A DNA stretch of 64,000 nucleotides from Murdochiella sp. Marseille-P8839 (GTDB taxonomy: Bacteria; Bacillota; Clostridia; Tissierellales; Peptoniphilaceae). A program made the position numbers and the translations under genes. Below, in pieces: positions 19,726 through 30,400 of the stretch. Numbering within the stretch: the first letter of the stretch is position 1; every line of letters starts with the position of its first letter. The notes beneath the pieces are model-generated. The model did not search any database. It had not been told where the DNA came from and saw only the letters and a list, made by a program, of their open reading frames with translations. The stretch spans positions 1-64,000 of the forward strand of contig JAIKLF010000002.1 in assembly GCA_019753405.1 (NCBI GenBank), given 5' to 3'.

Positions 19726-21306
19726 ATGATGAAACAGTTGAAAAAATGGGCAGCTGTCTTACTGGCGTTCATGCTGGTTTTGACGCTAATGCCGGCAAAT
19801 TCCATTGCCGCGAAACCGACCACAAAGCTCATCGTAACTGGCGTTGAAGATGGCGCAACGGTAAATGCCTACAAGCTCACTGAAGCGGACTTTACTGCTG
19901 ACGGTGGATTCAAAGGTTATAAAAATCTTATAGAAAACGCCTTTGAGAACCCCGGCGAACCCAAAACAAGCGAGTGGTCTGCATTACTGAATAAGCCGGT
20001 CGCTGATTTGGGAACGGCAATCCCCCTTACCCAGGCTACAGCAGGCGGAGCTTATGAGTCCGCGCCTCAAGAAGCCGGTCTTTACATGATTCTGGTCACC
20101 TCCACTAAAGGTGTGGTTTATAACCCCATGCTGGTAGGTATTACCTACACGACAGAAGGTGGCGAACAGGTAAAGGGTGGTACGATTAATGTACCAGCCG
20201 AATTTAAGCTTGGAGAAGACGCTGTTCTTTATGCGAAGAAGAGTGAAGTACCTCTGAAGAAGACCGTTAAAGATCCAACAGGAAATGAGCCTGAAGCAAC
20301 GAATCCAACGGATCATGCTATTGGTTTAGGCCAAGGTGAAAAACCGGAATTTACCATTGAAACCACAATTCCTTCCTATCCGAAAACGGACAAGAATCTT
20401 GTTTTCACCATTACCGATACTTTGGATAAGGGATTAACTGCACCTAAAGCGGAAGAGATCACTGTCACTGTCGCTGGCCAACCCCTTCCCCAGGATGCGG
20501 CAACTGTCGCAGTTGCAAACAATGTCATCACCATCACTTTCACGGATGCTTATCTGAAAGGGTTGAATGGAAAAGCTACGGACGTTAAGGTTGTTTATAC
20601 GGCTGAATTGAATGATCAGGCAACCACCAACGCCATTCCCAACAAGAATACGGTTAAGGTTGAATATACCCATGATCCGAAGACCGGTGATACGTCTGAA
20701 CATGAAGATATTACCAGACAGTACACCTTCGAAATCGACGGCTTTACCAAGGGATCAGGTTCTGAGAAGACCCATGAAATTACCAAGCACGGTGATAAGA
20801 TTACTACGGAAAGCACATGGGAAGACGATCCGCTGGCTGGAGCTGAATTTACCCTCTATGATAAAGATCCTTCACAAGATCAGACAGCAAAAGCTCTGCG
20901 TACAACCACGACGGATGCTACGGGCCGCATGACCTTTAGCCGATTGGATGAGGGCACCTATTATATCAAAGAAACCAAAGCTCCTAACGGATACCAGCTC
21001 AACGACAAGGTTTACAAGGCTGAGATCAAAGCTGAGTATGATACGGCAAATCACGTGCTGAAATCCTGGTCTGTCGTGATTGATGGGAAGGTTTCAACCT
21101 TTACCCTCGATCATACGAAAGAGGAAGTTACTGTTACCCAAACTGCAGAAGACAATACCCTGATCAAGAACACCAAGATCCCCGGACTGCCCTCCACCGG
21201 TGGTATGGGTACCTATCTCTTCACCGGCATCGGCGTGGCTCTCTTGGCCGGCGCAGCGGTGATGGTTACGGTCCTTCGCAAGAAGAACGCCCAGGATGCA
21301 CGATAG
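19726..21306 (+). CDS. Major pilin backbone subunit (SpaA/fimbrial type)
   Basis: This 526-residue protein has a signal peptide (MKQLKKWAAVLLAFMLVLT), an N-terminal beta domain, a central fimbrial isopeptide domain and a C-terminal Cna_B domain with the pilin E-box YYIKETKAPNGY (around residue 420). It ends LPSTGG, a hydrophobic helix and RKKNAQDAR, a canonical sorting signal. The pilin motif expected around residue 165-170 is present as VLYAKK rather than the usual V-YPK; the first Lys is the likely nucleophile for polymerisation. GAGG bases precede two adjacent ATGs; the second (19729) has the better spacing. It lies 93 bases after the tip adhesin and upstream of two class C sortases that would polymerise it. 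Confidence 0.88.
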   Translation: MMKQLKKWAAVLLAFMLVLTLMPANSIAAKPTTKLIVTGVEDGATVNAYKLTEADFTADGGFKGYKNLIENAFENPGEPKTSEWSALLNKPVADLGTAIPLTQATAGGAYESAPQEAGLYMILVTSTKGVVYNPMLVGITYTTEGGEQVKGGTINVPAEFKLGEDAVLYAKKSEVPLKKTVKDPTGNEPEATNPTDHAIGLGQGEKPEFTIETTIPSYPKTDKNLVFTITDTLDKGLTAPKAEEITVTVAGQPLPQDAATVAVANNVITITFTDAYLKGLNGKATDVKVVYTAELNDQATTNAIPNKNTVKVEYTHDPKTGDTSEHEDITRQYTFEIDGFTKGSGSEKTHEITKHGDKITTESTWEDDPLAGAEFTLYDKDPSQDQTAKALRTTTTDATGRMTFSRLDEGTYYIKETKAPNGYQLNDKVYKAEIKAEYDTANHVLKSWSVVIDGKVSTFTLDHTKEEVTVTQTAEDNTLIKNTKIPGLPSTGGMGTYLFTGIGVALLAGAAVMVTVLRKKNAQDAR

Positions 21307-21350
21307 GCGGAATAAGGATCAATCGATTGTTAGATGAATAGTAAGAGCGT

Positions 21351-21372
21351 CGCCCCGGAGGCCTCCGGGGCG
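21351..21372 (+). terminator. Strong palindrome between pilin and sortase genes (attenuator-like)
   Basis: A 22-base perfect palindrome reads CGCCCCGGAG-GC-CTCCGGGGCG and can form a nine-pair GC stem with a GGCC loop. It is followed by a T/C-rich stretch (CCCCTCTTATTTCTT) rather than a clean U-run. Its position 44 bases after the pilin stop and 52 before the sortase start suggests partial termination or an RNase barrier that keeps pilin transcripts above sortase transcripts. Confidence 0.55.
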
Positions 21373-21424
21373 GCCCCTCTTATTTCTTGTGGGATCTTCG
21401 GATCCGTCGGCAGAAAGAGCGGAT

Positions 21425-22360
21425 ATGGAACAGAAAAAGAGCCCGGAATCCGGGGAAAGCTTGACCAAAACAAATGAGGAACCCGACAAAGGGTCAATCG
21501 GGAAAAAGGATCGAAAACTCAGGATCCTCGCGGTCTTTCTTTTGCTTGCTGGAATTTTGGTTCTTCTGTATCCGACCATCAGTAATCGCTTTAACCAGTG
21601 GCGTGCGGAGCAATTGTCCACCACCTACCAGGAAGTGGTTAAAGCCATTCCTGATGATCATTTTGCCGAAGAGTTGGAAAAAGCGCGACAATATAATGAG
21701 AAGCTGACGGGGGAAAGCGTGCCGGATGTGTTCGCGCTTCGAGAAAAGCATGATGACCCCCTCTATGATTCGCTTCTTAACGTGACCGGCGACGGGATGA
21801 TGGGGGAGGTCGAGATTCCGGCCATTAACGTCAAAATCCCCGTTTTCCACTACACGACGGATCAGGTGCTTCAACAAAACGTGGGGCATTTGGCAGGCTC
21901 TTCCCTGCCCGTCGGGGGAAAGGGAACGCACGCCGTTCTCTCGGCGCACCGCGGGTTGCCCTCGGCAAAGCTCTTTACCGACCTCAACCTGCTAAAAAAG
22001 GGCGATCTGTTCTTCATTCGGGTGCTGAATGAAGTGTTAGCATATGAAGTGGATCAGATGATTGAGGTGGAGCCGACGGAAACCGCGTCGTTAGCCATCG
22101 ACCGGGATAAGGATTTGTGCACGCTCTTCACCTGCACGCCGTACGGCGTCAATACCCAGCGCCTTCTGGTGCGAGGACATCGCGTAGCCTATACGCCGGA
22201 GGAAACCGAGAAGGCTTTTGAAGAGGCCAAAGATCTTCGCGTGGATACCACGCGTCTGAGCATTCATCTGGTGGCGGCCGCCATCGGGATCACGGTCGGG
22301 CTTACTCCCTATCTGATCTGGCGAAAGAAGAAAAAGAAAAAGGAGGCCGGGCGTTCATGA
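21425..22360 (+). CDS. Class C (pilin-polymerising) sortase 1
   Basis: A membrane-anchored transpeptidase that cleaves LPxTG-type signals and links pilin subunits outside the membrane. It has an N-terminal TM segment (ILAVFLLLAGILVLLYP) after a charged, hydrophilic 40-residue tail, an Asp-Pro-Leu lid (HDDPLYDSLLN), the catalytic His in LSAHRG (about residue 174), the Cys in LCTLFTCTPYG (about residue 236) and the Arg in QRLLVRG. A C-terminal TM helix and KKKKKK-type tail are typical of class C. The ATG at 21425 is chosen; a GTG at 21389 would add 12 residues. Its stop overlaps the start of the second sortase by four bases. Confidence 0.88.
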   Translation: MEQKKSPESGESLTKTNEEPDKGSIGKKDRKLRILAVFLLLAGILVLLYPTISNRFNQWRAEQLSTTYQEVVKAIPDDHFAEELEKARQYNEKLTGESVPDVFALREKHDDPLYDSLLNVTGDGMMGEVEIPAINVKIPVFHYTTDQVLQQNVGHLAGSSLPVGGKGTHAVLSAHRGLPSAKLFTDLNLLKKGDLFFIRVLNEVLAYEVDQMIEVEPTETASLAIDRDKDLCTLFTCTPYGVNTQRLLVRGHRVAYTPEETEKAFEEAKDLRVDTTRLSIHLVAAAIGITVGLTPYLIWRKKKKKKEAGRS

Positions 22361-23289
22361 GAAAAGCATCGCACCGACGCTTCTGGATTCTCGTGTGTAT
22401 CCTCATGATTCTGGGAGGACTGGGCTTTCTCCTGTATCCCCCGGCATCGGATCTATGGAACCGTTACCGAAACAGCAAATTGGTTGACGTCTATTCGAGG
22501 GTGGTGCACGATCTTCCGCCGGATAAGACCGAGACCATTTGGACGAAGGCGCGCGAGTATAATGAAAAGCATACGACGAACACCATCGTGGATGCCTTCA
22601 AGGACGAAGAAGAATATGTACTGACCGCTCCCTATGATCAGTTGCTCAATCCTTCCGGGGATAATATCATGGGGACGATTGAAATACCGAAAATCCATGT
22701 GAAGTTGCCCATCTTTCATGGAGTGGGCGAGGAATCGCTGCAGCGTGGGGCGGGGCATCTCGAGGGAACATCCCTTCCGATTGGCGGAAAATCCACCCAT
22801 TCGGTTATCTCAGCGCATCGCGGATTGCCTTCGGCGACTCTCTTCACGGATCTCGACCAGATGGCGGAGGGCGATCTCTTCTATCTGTACATTATGGATG
22901 AGGTCTTCGCCTACCGTGTGGTGGATATTCAAACGGTGCTGCCCCATCAGTCGGAACTCTTGGCGATTCAACCGGATCGCGACCTTTGTACGCTGCTTAC
23001 CTGTACGCCCTATGGCGTGAACAGTCATCGGTTGCTCGTTACCGGCGAGCGAACCACCTACATCCCCGACGAGGTTACACCGGTCGAGGAAAAAGATGTG
23101 GCCGTTTTGGACACGGTCATTGCAAACTGGAAGATTACCTTAATCGGCGTCGGCTTCCTTCTCTTCTTCTTCCTCGTTTTGCTGCTTCGCAGTCGACGAA
23201 AGAAGCGGCAGGAGCGAAAAGAACGGAATGTGCAAAGGGAGAAAAATGAGTCGAAGGAACAGATGGAACAGAATGAACGGAATAAATAG
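22357..23289 (+). CDS. Class C (pilin-polymerising) sortase 2
   Basis: This 310-residue paralogue of the preceding sortase starts at an ATG overlapping its stop (ATGA). It has an N-terminal TM segment, catalytic His in ISAHRG, Cys in LCTLLTCTPYG, Arg in SHRLLVTGE, a C-terminal TM helix and a highly charged tail (RRKKRQERKERN and beyond). The lid position reads LTAPYDQLLN, lacking the Asp of sortase 1, so the two may differ in lid control or substrate. Two class C sortases beside pilins with three kinds of sorting signal suggest divided labour; which sortase acts on which subunit cannot be told from sequence. Confidence 0.87.
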   Translation: MRKASHRRFWILVCILMILGGLGFLLYPPASDLWNRYRNSKLVDVYSRVVHDLPPDKTETIWTKAREYNEKHTTNTIVDAFKDEEEYVLTAPYDQLLNPSGDNIMGTIEIPKIHVKLPIFHGVGEESLQRGAGHLEGTSLPIGGKSTHSVISAHRGLPSATLFTDLDQMAEGDLFYLYIMDEVFAYRVVDIQTVLPHQSELLAIQPDRDLCTLLTCTPYGVNSHRLLVTGERTTYIPDEVTPVEEKDVAVLDTVIANWKITLIGVGFLLFFFLVLLLRSRRKKRQERKERNVQREKNESKEQMEQNERNK

Positions 23290-23336
23290 AATGAACGGGA
23301 AGTCGCGGAACGCAACAAGGAATAAAGGAGTAAACC

Positions 23337-24293
23337 ATGTATAAATATCGTAAACAAAGACATCGGCCCAATGTGTGGGCTCGGCTCCTCGCTTTTGCAG
23401 GCGCCTTCTTCGTCTGTTTGGCGACCCTCTTTCCCATGGATGCACGGGCACGGCGAGACAATCCCATGGTAAGCTCCTATGACGAGACAAAATGGGGTTC
23501 GCTTACCTTGAATTTGACCTATACCAAGGATAAGGGCCAAACGACAACGCCTCTCGACGGGGCAACGCTTCGTCTGGTTCGCATCGCGGATCTTTCGATG
23601 GAAGCCGATGGCCCCCACTATACGCTTCGCTCGGGTTTGACGAGTTTGCATTACGATTTTACCAAGATGAAATCAAGCGACCTGCGCCGGGCTGGTCGAG
23701 ATATTGCAGCCTATATCCAGGCACATCCCGATGCGTTGACGGCGCTGGAAAACGAGGCAAACGCCAACGTCAAGCCGAAACGCAATTCGGATTATAAGCC
23801 GGTACGCACAGCCACAACAGATGCCGACGGAAAGGTTTCCTTTGATCATCTGGTTCATGGCGTGTACCTTGTTACGCAGGAAGGAAAATCAGGCACGGCT
23901 TCGCAGTTTGCCTCCATGTCTCCGGTGCTCTATTTTGTCCCCGAGTATCTAAAAACGGACAACACCGGCACTTGGATCTATGATGTTGAGGCCAATCCCA
24001 AGTATTCACCGAACAAGCCGCCGGCACCGCCGGAATCCTCTTCGACGCCGCCGGAATCGTCTTCAACCACGTCCGAGTCCTCTTCGACGCCTCGGGAATC
24101 TTCATCGACGCCGCCGGAAATTCCGCCAACGTCGTCGACACCGACGCCCCCGACACCACCTACCCACCCGAAGACACCCACGCCGGGCACCGGCGATAAG
24201 ATTCGCTTAGGCCTATGGATCGGTACCGGCCTGCTTGCGCTCGTCGCGTTGCTTTTGATGCTTCGCAATAAGCGCAAAAATAATGATGAATAA
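23337..24293 (+). CDS. Small anchored pilin with Pro/Ser stalk (probable basal subunit)
   Basis: This 318-residue protein has a twin-basic N-terminus and signal peptide (LLAFAGAFFVCLATLFP), a Cna_B/SpaA-like domain with GATLRLVRIADLS and ending HLVHGVYLVTQE, then a Ser/Pro/Thr stalk built of PPESSST-like heptads (residues about 225-275). The C-terminus reads TPGTGD, a hydrophobic helix and RNKRKNNDE, so it is cell-wall sorted through a non-canonical signal in which LP is replaced by TP. A proline-rich tail and small size fit pilus base subunits that tether the fibre to peptidoglycan. It sits 47 bases after sortase 2 with a GGAG site (AAAGGAGTAAACC) before the ATG. Confidence 0.8.
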   Translation: MYKYRKQRHRPNVWARLLAFAGAFFVCLATLFPMDARARRDNPMVSSYDETKWGSLTLNLTYTKDKGQTTTPLDGATLRLVRIADLSMEADGPHYTLRSGLTSLHYDFTKMKSSDLRRAGRDIAAYIQAHPDALTALENEANANVKPKRNSDYKPVRTATTDADGKVSFDHLVHGVYLVTQEGKSGTASQFASMSPVLYFVPEYLKTDNTGTWIYDVEANPKYSPNKPPAPPESSSTPPESSSTTSESSSTPRESSSTPPEIPPTSSTPTPPTPPTHPKTPTPGTGDKIRLGLWIGTGLLALVALLLMLRNKRKNNDE

Positions 24294-24306
24294 TATTACC
24301 ATCGCG

Positions 24307-24344
24307 GATCCTGTTCCCTTTTCCGTTTCACCGGGGACAGGATC
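24307..24344 (+). terminator. Hairpin after the small pilin gene
   Basis: Arms GATCCTGTTCCC and GGGGACAGGATC pair over 12 positions with one G-U and a 14-base loop. No U-run follows, so termination would be weak; it may mark the boundary between the pilin/sortase unit and the next adhesin gene. Confidence 0.35.
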
Positions 24345-24383
24345 GTATTCACCCATGGAGGGCGCCTTCACTCGTGATCTATG

Positions 24384-24401
24384 CTGATCACCCGTGATCA
24401 G
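24384..24401 (+). promoter_or_regulatory. Perfect inverted repeat upstream of the second adhesin (operator candidate)
   Basis: CTGATCAC-CC-GTGATCAG is an 18-base perfect inverted repeat 33 bases before the start codon at 24434. A related half, CTCGTGATCT, lies just upstream at 24371. The site would overlap an early transcript or promoter and could bind a dimeric regulator. No promoter hexamers are clear around it. Confidence 0.4.
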
Positions 24402-24433
24402 AGCCGTTTTACCCGTGTTCCACAGGAGGCAGG

Positions 24434-27400
24434 ATGAACGAACAACGATCGAAGAAACGAATGACGAAACTTTTGGCCATGCTGCTCGCTTTTTTCATGG
24501 TTCTTAGTTTTGCATTGCCGAATAAATCGGAAACTTCTTTTGCCGATTCTAACGATGCTGACGAGGCGTCGTTGTTTTCGTTATTGAATAACGGAAAAAT
24601 GAACGACGGCGAACCAAGCGGCGTACCGGGCGCACCAGGCGCGCCGGTGGCCGCACAACAGGCCGCAGGAACGTACATCACGGTGAAGGACCAGTACGGG
24701 AATCCGGTGGATAATGTTTATTTTAATATTGATAACACCTATAACGGGATTCGTTACTTCGGCAAAGCGGTGAACGGTGCGCTGTATATTTACAATTCTG
24801 CCACAAGACAATATGAGCAACGCTCTCTTGAATCGGCTGGCTTTATGGAGAGCCGGTATCACAAAATCACCGTTAATACGAATACGACGGTTGGCGATAC
24901 GACGAACTATAATGTAGACCCCAATGCGATTCTCGCCCAATTTTATATTCAAGGGGGGGTGGTAATGTTTAGCCAGGGCAGCGCCAACCTTATTCTCCAG
25001 AGCAAGGCTAAGCCGCCCGCCCCGGTCGGCGACGCAATGACCGCCAAGGACACAAAAGGAAAACCGGCGCCGGGCATTGCCTTTCTGCTGTATAAAGAAG
25101 GGGAGCCCAATATTCAGGCGAACCTGCTTTCCGATAGCAAGGGTGCGCTGACCTATACAGCCAATGCGAATGTATTTGATGCAAGGACCTTGGCCGCCGG
25201 CACGTACACCGTAAAAGTCACACCCCAGTCTTCTAGTGACACCGCCAAGGCAACCTATGTCATGGATGCCACGAAAATCTATGCCACGTTTACCGTGACG
25301 GATGACGGTGCGGGCAATAAAACGGTGGCGTTTTCCCCGGCAAGCAGCCAAAATCTTGTCTTCCCACTGATTGCGGATCTTCCCAAGGGAGAGGCGAAAT
25401 TAACGGTCAACAAGACGGATGAGAAAGGCGATCCCCTTTCCGGCGTCACCTTTCAGCTGCAAGGCCCTGTGGATAGCGCTGCCGCTGGCACCAGGACGTC
25501 CGGTCCGACGGGAGCCGATGGAAAAACTACGTTCACAAATTTAGCCTATGGGGAATACCTGTTGACGGAACTTTCGGCTCCGGACGGCTATGTGGTCAGT
25601 AAACAGGTTATCCATGTCATGCTGGGGAAGGATGCGGACACACCCATCGTGGGCGGAACGGATGTGACCAAGCGTCTCACGCTCGATTCGGTCACCTGGA
25701 ATCCGCCTCATGTGGAAAATGGTGTGAACACCATTTATCCCAACCAGGCCGAGTCCTTGTCCGTGGATGCGGTGATTCAGGTGCCTGCAACGGCGCGCCT
25801 TGCGCCCGGCGATTTCTTTACCATCCAGCTTTCCGATAACGTAGATACCTATGGTCTGGTGCAGTCCAAAGAGCAGGGACTGGACATTTTTGCCGATGGA
25901 GGAAAACTCGCAGAAGGAAAATTTGATCCGACCACAAGAACGATTACCTATACGTTTACGAATCTGGTCAAGACGTTTACGGCAAACCAGATCAAGCTCC
26001 ATACGGTGCTCTTTATCGACAAGGTGAAGGTTCCGCAGGAAGCGAAATCGCCTTCCACGGTCACCCTTTCGTATGGCCTTCGTCAAACGACGCCGTCTAC
26101 GTCGTCTTTTCAAGTGTTTTATCGTCCTTATTACTATCCGCAACAGACGGGTGGCTCCAATATCGGAACCATGTATTCGATCTATAACCCGGATAAAAAG
26201 ACGGCGACCACTTATATTTACGTCAACCCGCTTACCAACAAGCTTAAAAAGGGAAAATTGGAGATTTCCGGCAAGGGATCTGTGTTGATTAATGCTCTGA
26301 CCGATGTGAAGGTTTACGACGGCGGAAGCGGCAGCACGGATACCATGGTGCCGTCCTGGGGTGTCGTTCCGACCAACTTGACGGAAGTGAACGACCTTTC
26401 GCCGGTGATTGACGGCAATGCCAACAAGGTCACTATCGACTTTGGTGATCGGCTCGATACGGGAAGTCAGGCGTACATCGTCAAGGTGACCACCGGGTAT
26501 GATCCTTCCTCGACGGAGGATTTGGGCATGGTGGCAAAGCTCTATGGCTATTTCAATGGCTATTGGAGCCGATACTACAATTATTCCTACTATGACTATG
26601 ACTGGGCTGCCGCACAGACGTACATGAAATTTTATGAGCATGAAGGGACGGCGACCGGCATAGGCTTTGACGCTGAGGTCACGGTCTCCAACCCCAAAAA
26701 CAGCATTGAGTGGACCAAGGTGAATGCGTCCGGCCTTCCTCTGGAAGGGGCGGAATTCCGTTTGGTACGTGTTCAGGAGGGATCCGAGCAGACGGTGATC
26801 GACAAGCTTGTCTCCAATCGGGATGGGCGCTTGTCCGTTTCAGGCCTGGCACCGGGTTCTTATAAGCTCTATGAAACCAAAGCGCCGGAAGGCTATGAGA
26901 TTCCAAAGGATGATACGGGAAAAGATAAGCCTTTGGCTACCTTTACCGTGAACGACAAAGGCGAAATTCAAAATCCGGATCCGGCGGACGGCAAAATCGT
27001 AAATGGCCGTCTGGAAGGTCGCTTCTCCGTCCACAAGACGGACAATGCGGAGAACGAAGCGGATCGCAAGCCGTTGAAGGACACCGAATTCACCTTGACA
27101 CCGTTGAAAGAAGATGCCGGTTCATGGATTGTCGATACGGACAAGAGTCCGATCACTAAGACGACCGATGCGGAGGGGAATCTGACCTTCTCCGCTCTTG
27201 CTATAGGAAAATATCAACTGAAAGAAACCAAGCCGTCGCCGGGTTATGTGTTGCGCGATACCACCTGGACGGTGGAAGTGAAGGAAGAGGTCGTCGATGA
27301 GGCGCATCCGGAGATCAAACGGGTGGTGACTACGGTCACCGAGGACGCTTCGCCGTCGCTTGCACGGTCTGCCGCCTTCGGGTCTGCTTCCGTCTCTTTC

Positions 27401-30400
27401 GGAAGAGAGCTCGTCCCCACGTCCACAAAAGACACCTACCTCGCGCCTCTACTGGATCATACCATGCAGCGCCTGCAAAAGGCGCAGGATCTTCTCTCGT
27501 CCGATGCGCAGGAAGAGACATCTTCTTTTGCTGACGGTATGCTGTATTCTGCCGATGCTCCCTTGCGTTCTGTCGGTGCTCCTTTGCGCTCTGCCGGCGA
27601 TCCTTTGCGCTCTGCGGGTGCGGGGAAATACCAGTACTACAATCCGGTAGAGGTTAACGGGACGAAATGGCCCGCCAACGTGCAGGAAATGGACGTCGAC
27701 GGAGACGGACAGGCCGACTACAAGATCACCCAGACCATGGAACCCGATGGTACGACGCCGGGTCAGTACAAGGCAAAGGTAAAAGTGGAGAAGATGCCTG
27801 AGACGTTGGAGTTGGTGGTGTTGATGGATAACTGCTCGGCGTTTGCCCAGAGGAATGGACTGACGTTCAGAGCCGGGGATAAAATTGACCGCGCACAGTG
27901 GGGCGGCATAGTGGGTGGAACGATTGAGCCATACCCGACCATGTATGACTGGGTGGATTATTATTTCCGTGGCGTAAAAGATAACTACAATAACGTGACA
28001 CAAGAAGGTCGTGTGACCCAACTGCTCCAATTGATTGAAAAGAAGTATCCCAATGCAAAAGTTACGTTGCTGGGCGCAGGAGGACGAAACTTAAAAGAAC
28101 CCTATCGCTTTAATAAACCCTATATCAGCCAACCGATCGGTAAAGCGATCCAATTTAATAAAGGAATGAATCCAACGGTCGAAGACAACAGAAATGCTCC
28201 GCAACCGACTTGGGATTTTACCGGCTTTTATGGACGAGCCGGTTTACAGGAAGCAATGAATCAGGCCTATCAAACCTTGAATCAATCCGATGCAAAAAAG
28301 AAGTCCTTCTTTTACTTACAGGGCTTTCCAAACATTATGACCTATACCTGGTGGTGGGATGCGGCAAAACAGGATTTTGCCAATATCAAAAATGTTGCTC
28401 AGGTGAATTGGTTGGTTGAATTAGATCCCTCTGCTTACGATAATACCTTTTTAACGCCGGGTGAATATCGTGCAAACGGTCTTCCGGATCCGAGTCAGGT
28501 GCATATTTTACAGAATACATTGAGATATTGGACAGATAAGGACCAGTACTGGAATCAAGTTGATAAAGCGGCGATGGAGAGCGCCTATAATCAGGCGATA
28601 TCCGCTATTGCGCAAGAGATTACCAACGACGTGTCGAGTGACACAAAACTCAATCTGCAAATTCAGTTAGCGGATAACGTCCTTTGGCGTACGGCGCCAT
28701 CCGTCGACGCCTCGATGACAACAGCTGGGGTGAGCTACGATGCGGCAACGGGGTCGTTAACGAAGTCGGATTTTACGATGACCTCCGACAAGCCACTAAC
28801 CTTCAATTACTACATCAAGGCGAATTCCCAGGCATCCGGCGCTAAGCTCAATGTTTTTGAGAACATCAACCGGGCGAAGACCAGCGGTCTTCAAGTGAAC
28901 ACGACGAAGCCGGACGGCACGGTGGAGAGCACGACGTCGGCTATTCCGATTCCACAGCTTCGGATTCCCGGCTGGGAAACGACGGTTACGAAGTATTGGT
29001 ACGGTAATTCCGATGCCGATAACGCGAGCTTTCAGACTTTCCCAGAGGCGGGAGAAACGCCGCCGACGGCGCCGACTTCGTCCTTGGATACAGCGAAGAG
29101 GAAGGCGTCTCAGGTTCTTATCTATTCCAATACGGTCTATTCGGATGACCCGGAGACCAAGATTGGTCTGGGGCAAAAGCTAAAGAGCCCTTATGAGTCG
29201 TTGGCCTTTACCGAAGCTCTGCCTTATTACGACAATGATGGAAAGCCTATTACTTATCAGGCAACGGAGTACCATGATCCGATTTTCCACACGAAAATGA
29301 ACCTGGTCAAGAATGACACCACGCTGAAACAGACCTTTCATATTGGCGCGCAGATGGATCCGGTCGTGGTGAAAACGGATATTTTCGTGACAAACCAGTG
29401 GGGAAGTGGGACGAAGCCGGAGGATCAGGTTCCGGTGACGGCTAAACTCCTGGCTTTCCGGAAAAATACAGACGGGAGCGAGACGCCACTGACGGATGCG
29501 GAGCTGGAGACCTTGATCGGAGAAGGGAAACCGACGTCTATCACGTTAGATGCAAAAGGAAATTGGAAAGGGGCTTTTACGGATTTGCCCACCAGTCAGG
29601 TGGTGAACGGCCAGGCGACGGAAATTGTCTATCGCGTGAAGGAAGTGCCTCTTCCGGGCTTTGATGTGTCGTATCTGTATGATTTCCAAGAGGTGACACA
29701 GTTGGACGGTACCACCAAACCCACACACTACGTGACGATTGTGAACCAGAAACACACCCTGGTTTCGGTCACCAATGTACCAAACGAAGTGGATTTTTAT
29801 AAGGTGAACGGAAGCGGCAAGGCGTTGGCCGGTGCCACGTTCACGCTCCAGAAGGAGACAGAAACGCCGGGTACATGGGCGGATGTTGCAGGTTACGTGG
29901 ATATAGCGACGGTGCAGGTCACGGAGACTGGTGTCCAACGCGAGAAGTTGCATTTTGAGAAGCTGGATCCGGGCAACTACCGTCTTAATGAGACAACCGT
30001 TCCAACCGGCTACAAGGAGCCGACGAATCCCGTTGCCACCTTTACTGTTTCCGAAACGACGGGCAAGGTAGAAAAGGTCAAGGCGTTAAACGCGAGCGGT
30101 GTTCTCACAGACGGTTCATCCGGAGTGGCCATCTTCAACGTGTCGAAAGACCGCCCGGGCGTTGATTTCTATCTCGATAAACGTGGCGGAGTGCAGGGAG
30201 AAACGTTGCATCGCCTGACCTCGGGTACGTTGGTCATGAAACTGGAAAAGACAGACGACACAAGCAAGAGCATGACGGTGACGTTCGATCTTTCTCAGGA
30301 CTACGAGAACATTTCTAATACAGGAACAAGAGGCCTCAAAATCACCATTCCGGCCGATTGGCCTGCCGGCGACTATGTTTTGAGTGAAGTGACAGCTCCG

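Noticed and set aside
23058-23651. 197-codon minus-strand frame across the sortase 2/small pilin junction
   Set aside because: It is antisense to two well-supported genes, Arg/Ser-rich, and has no ribosome site.
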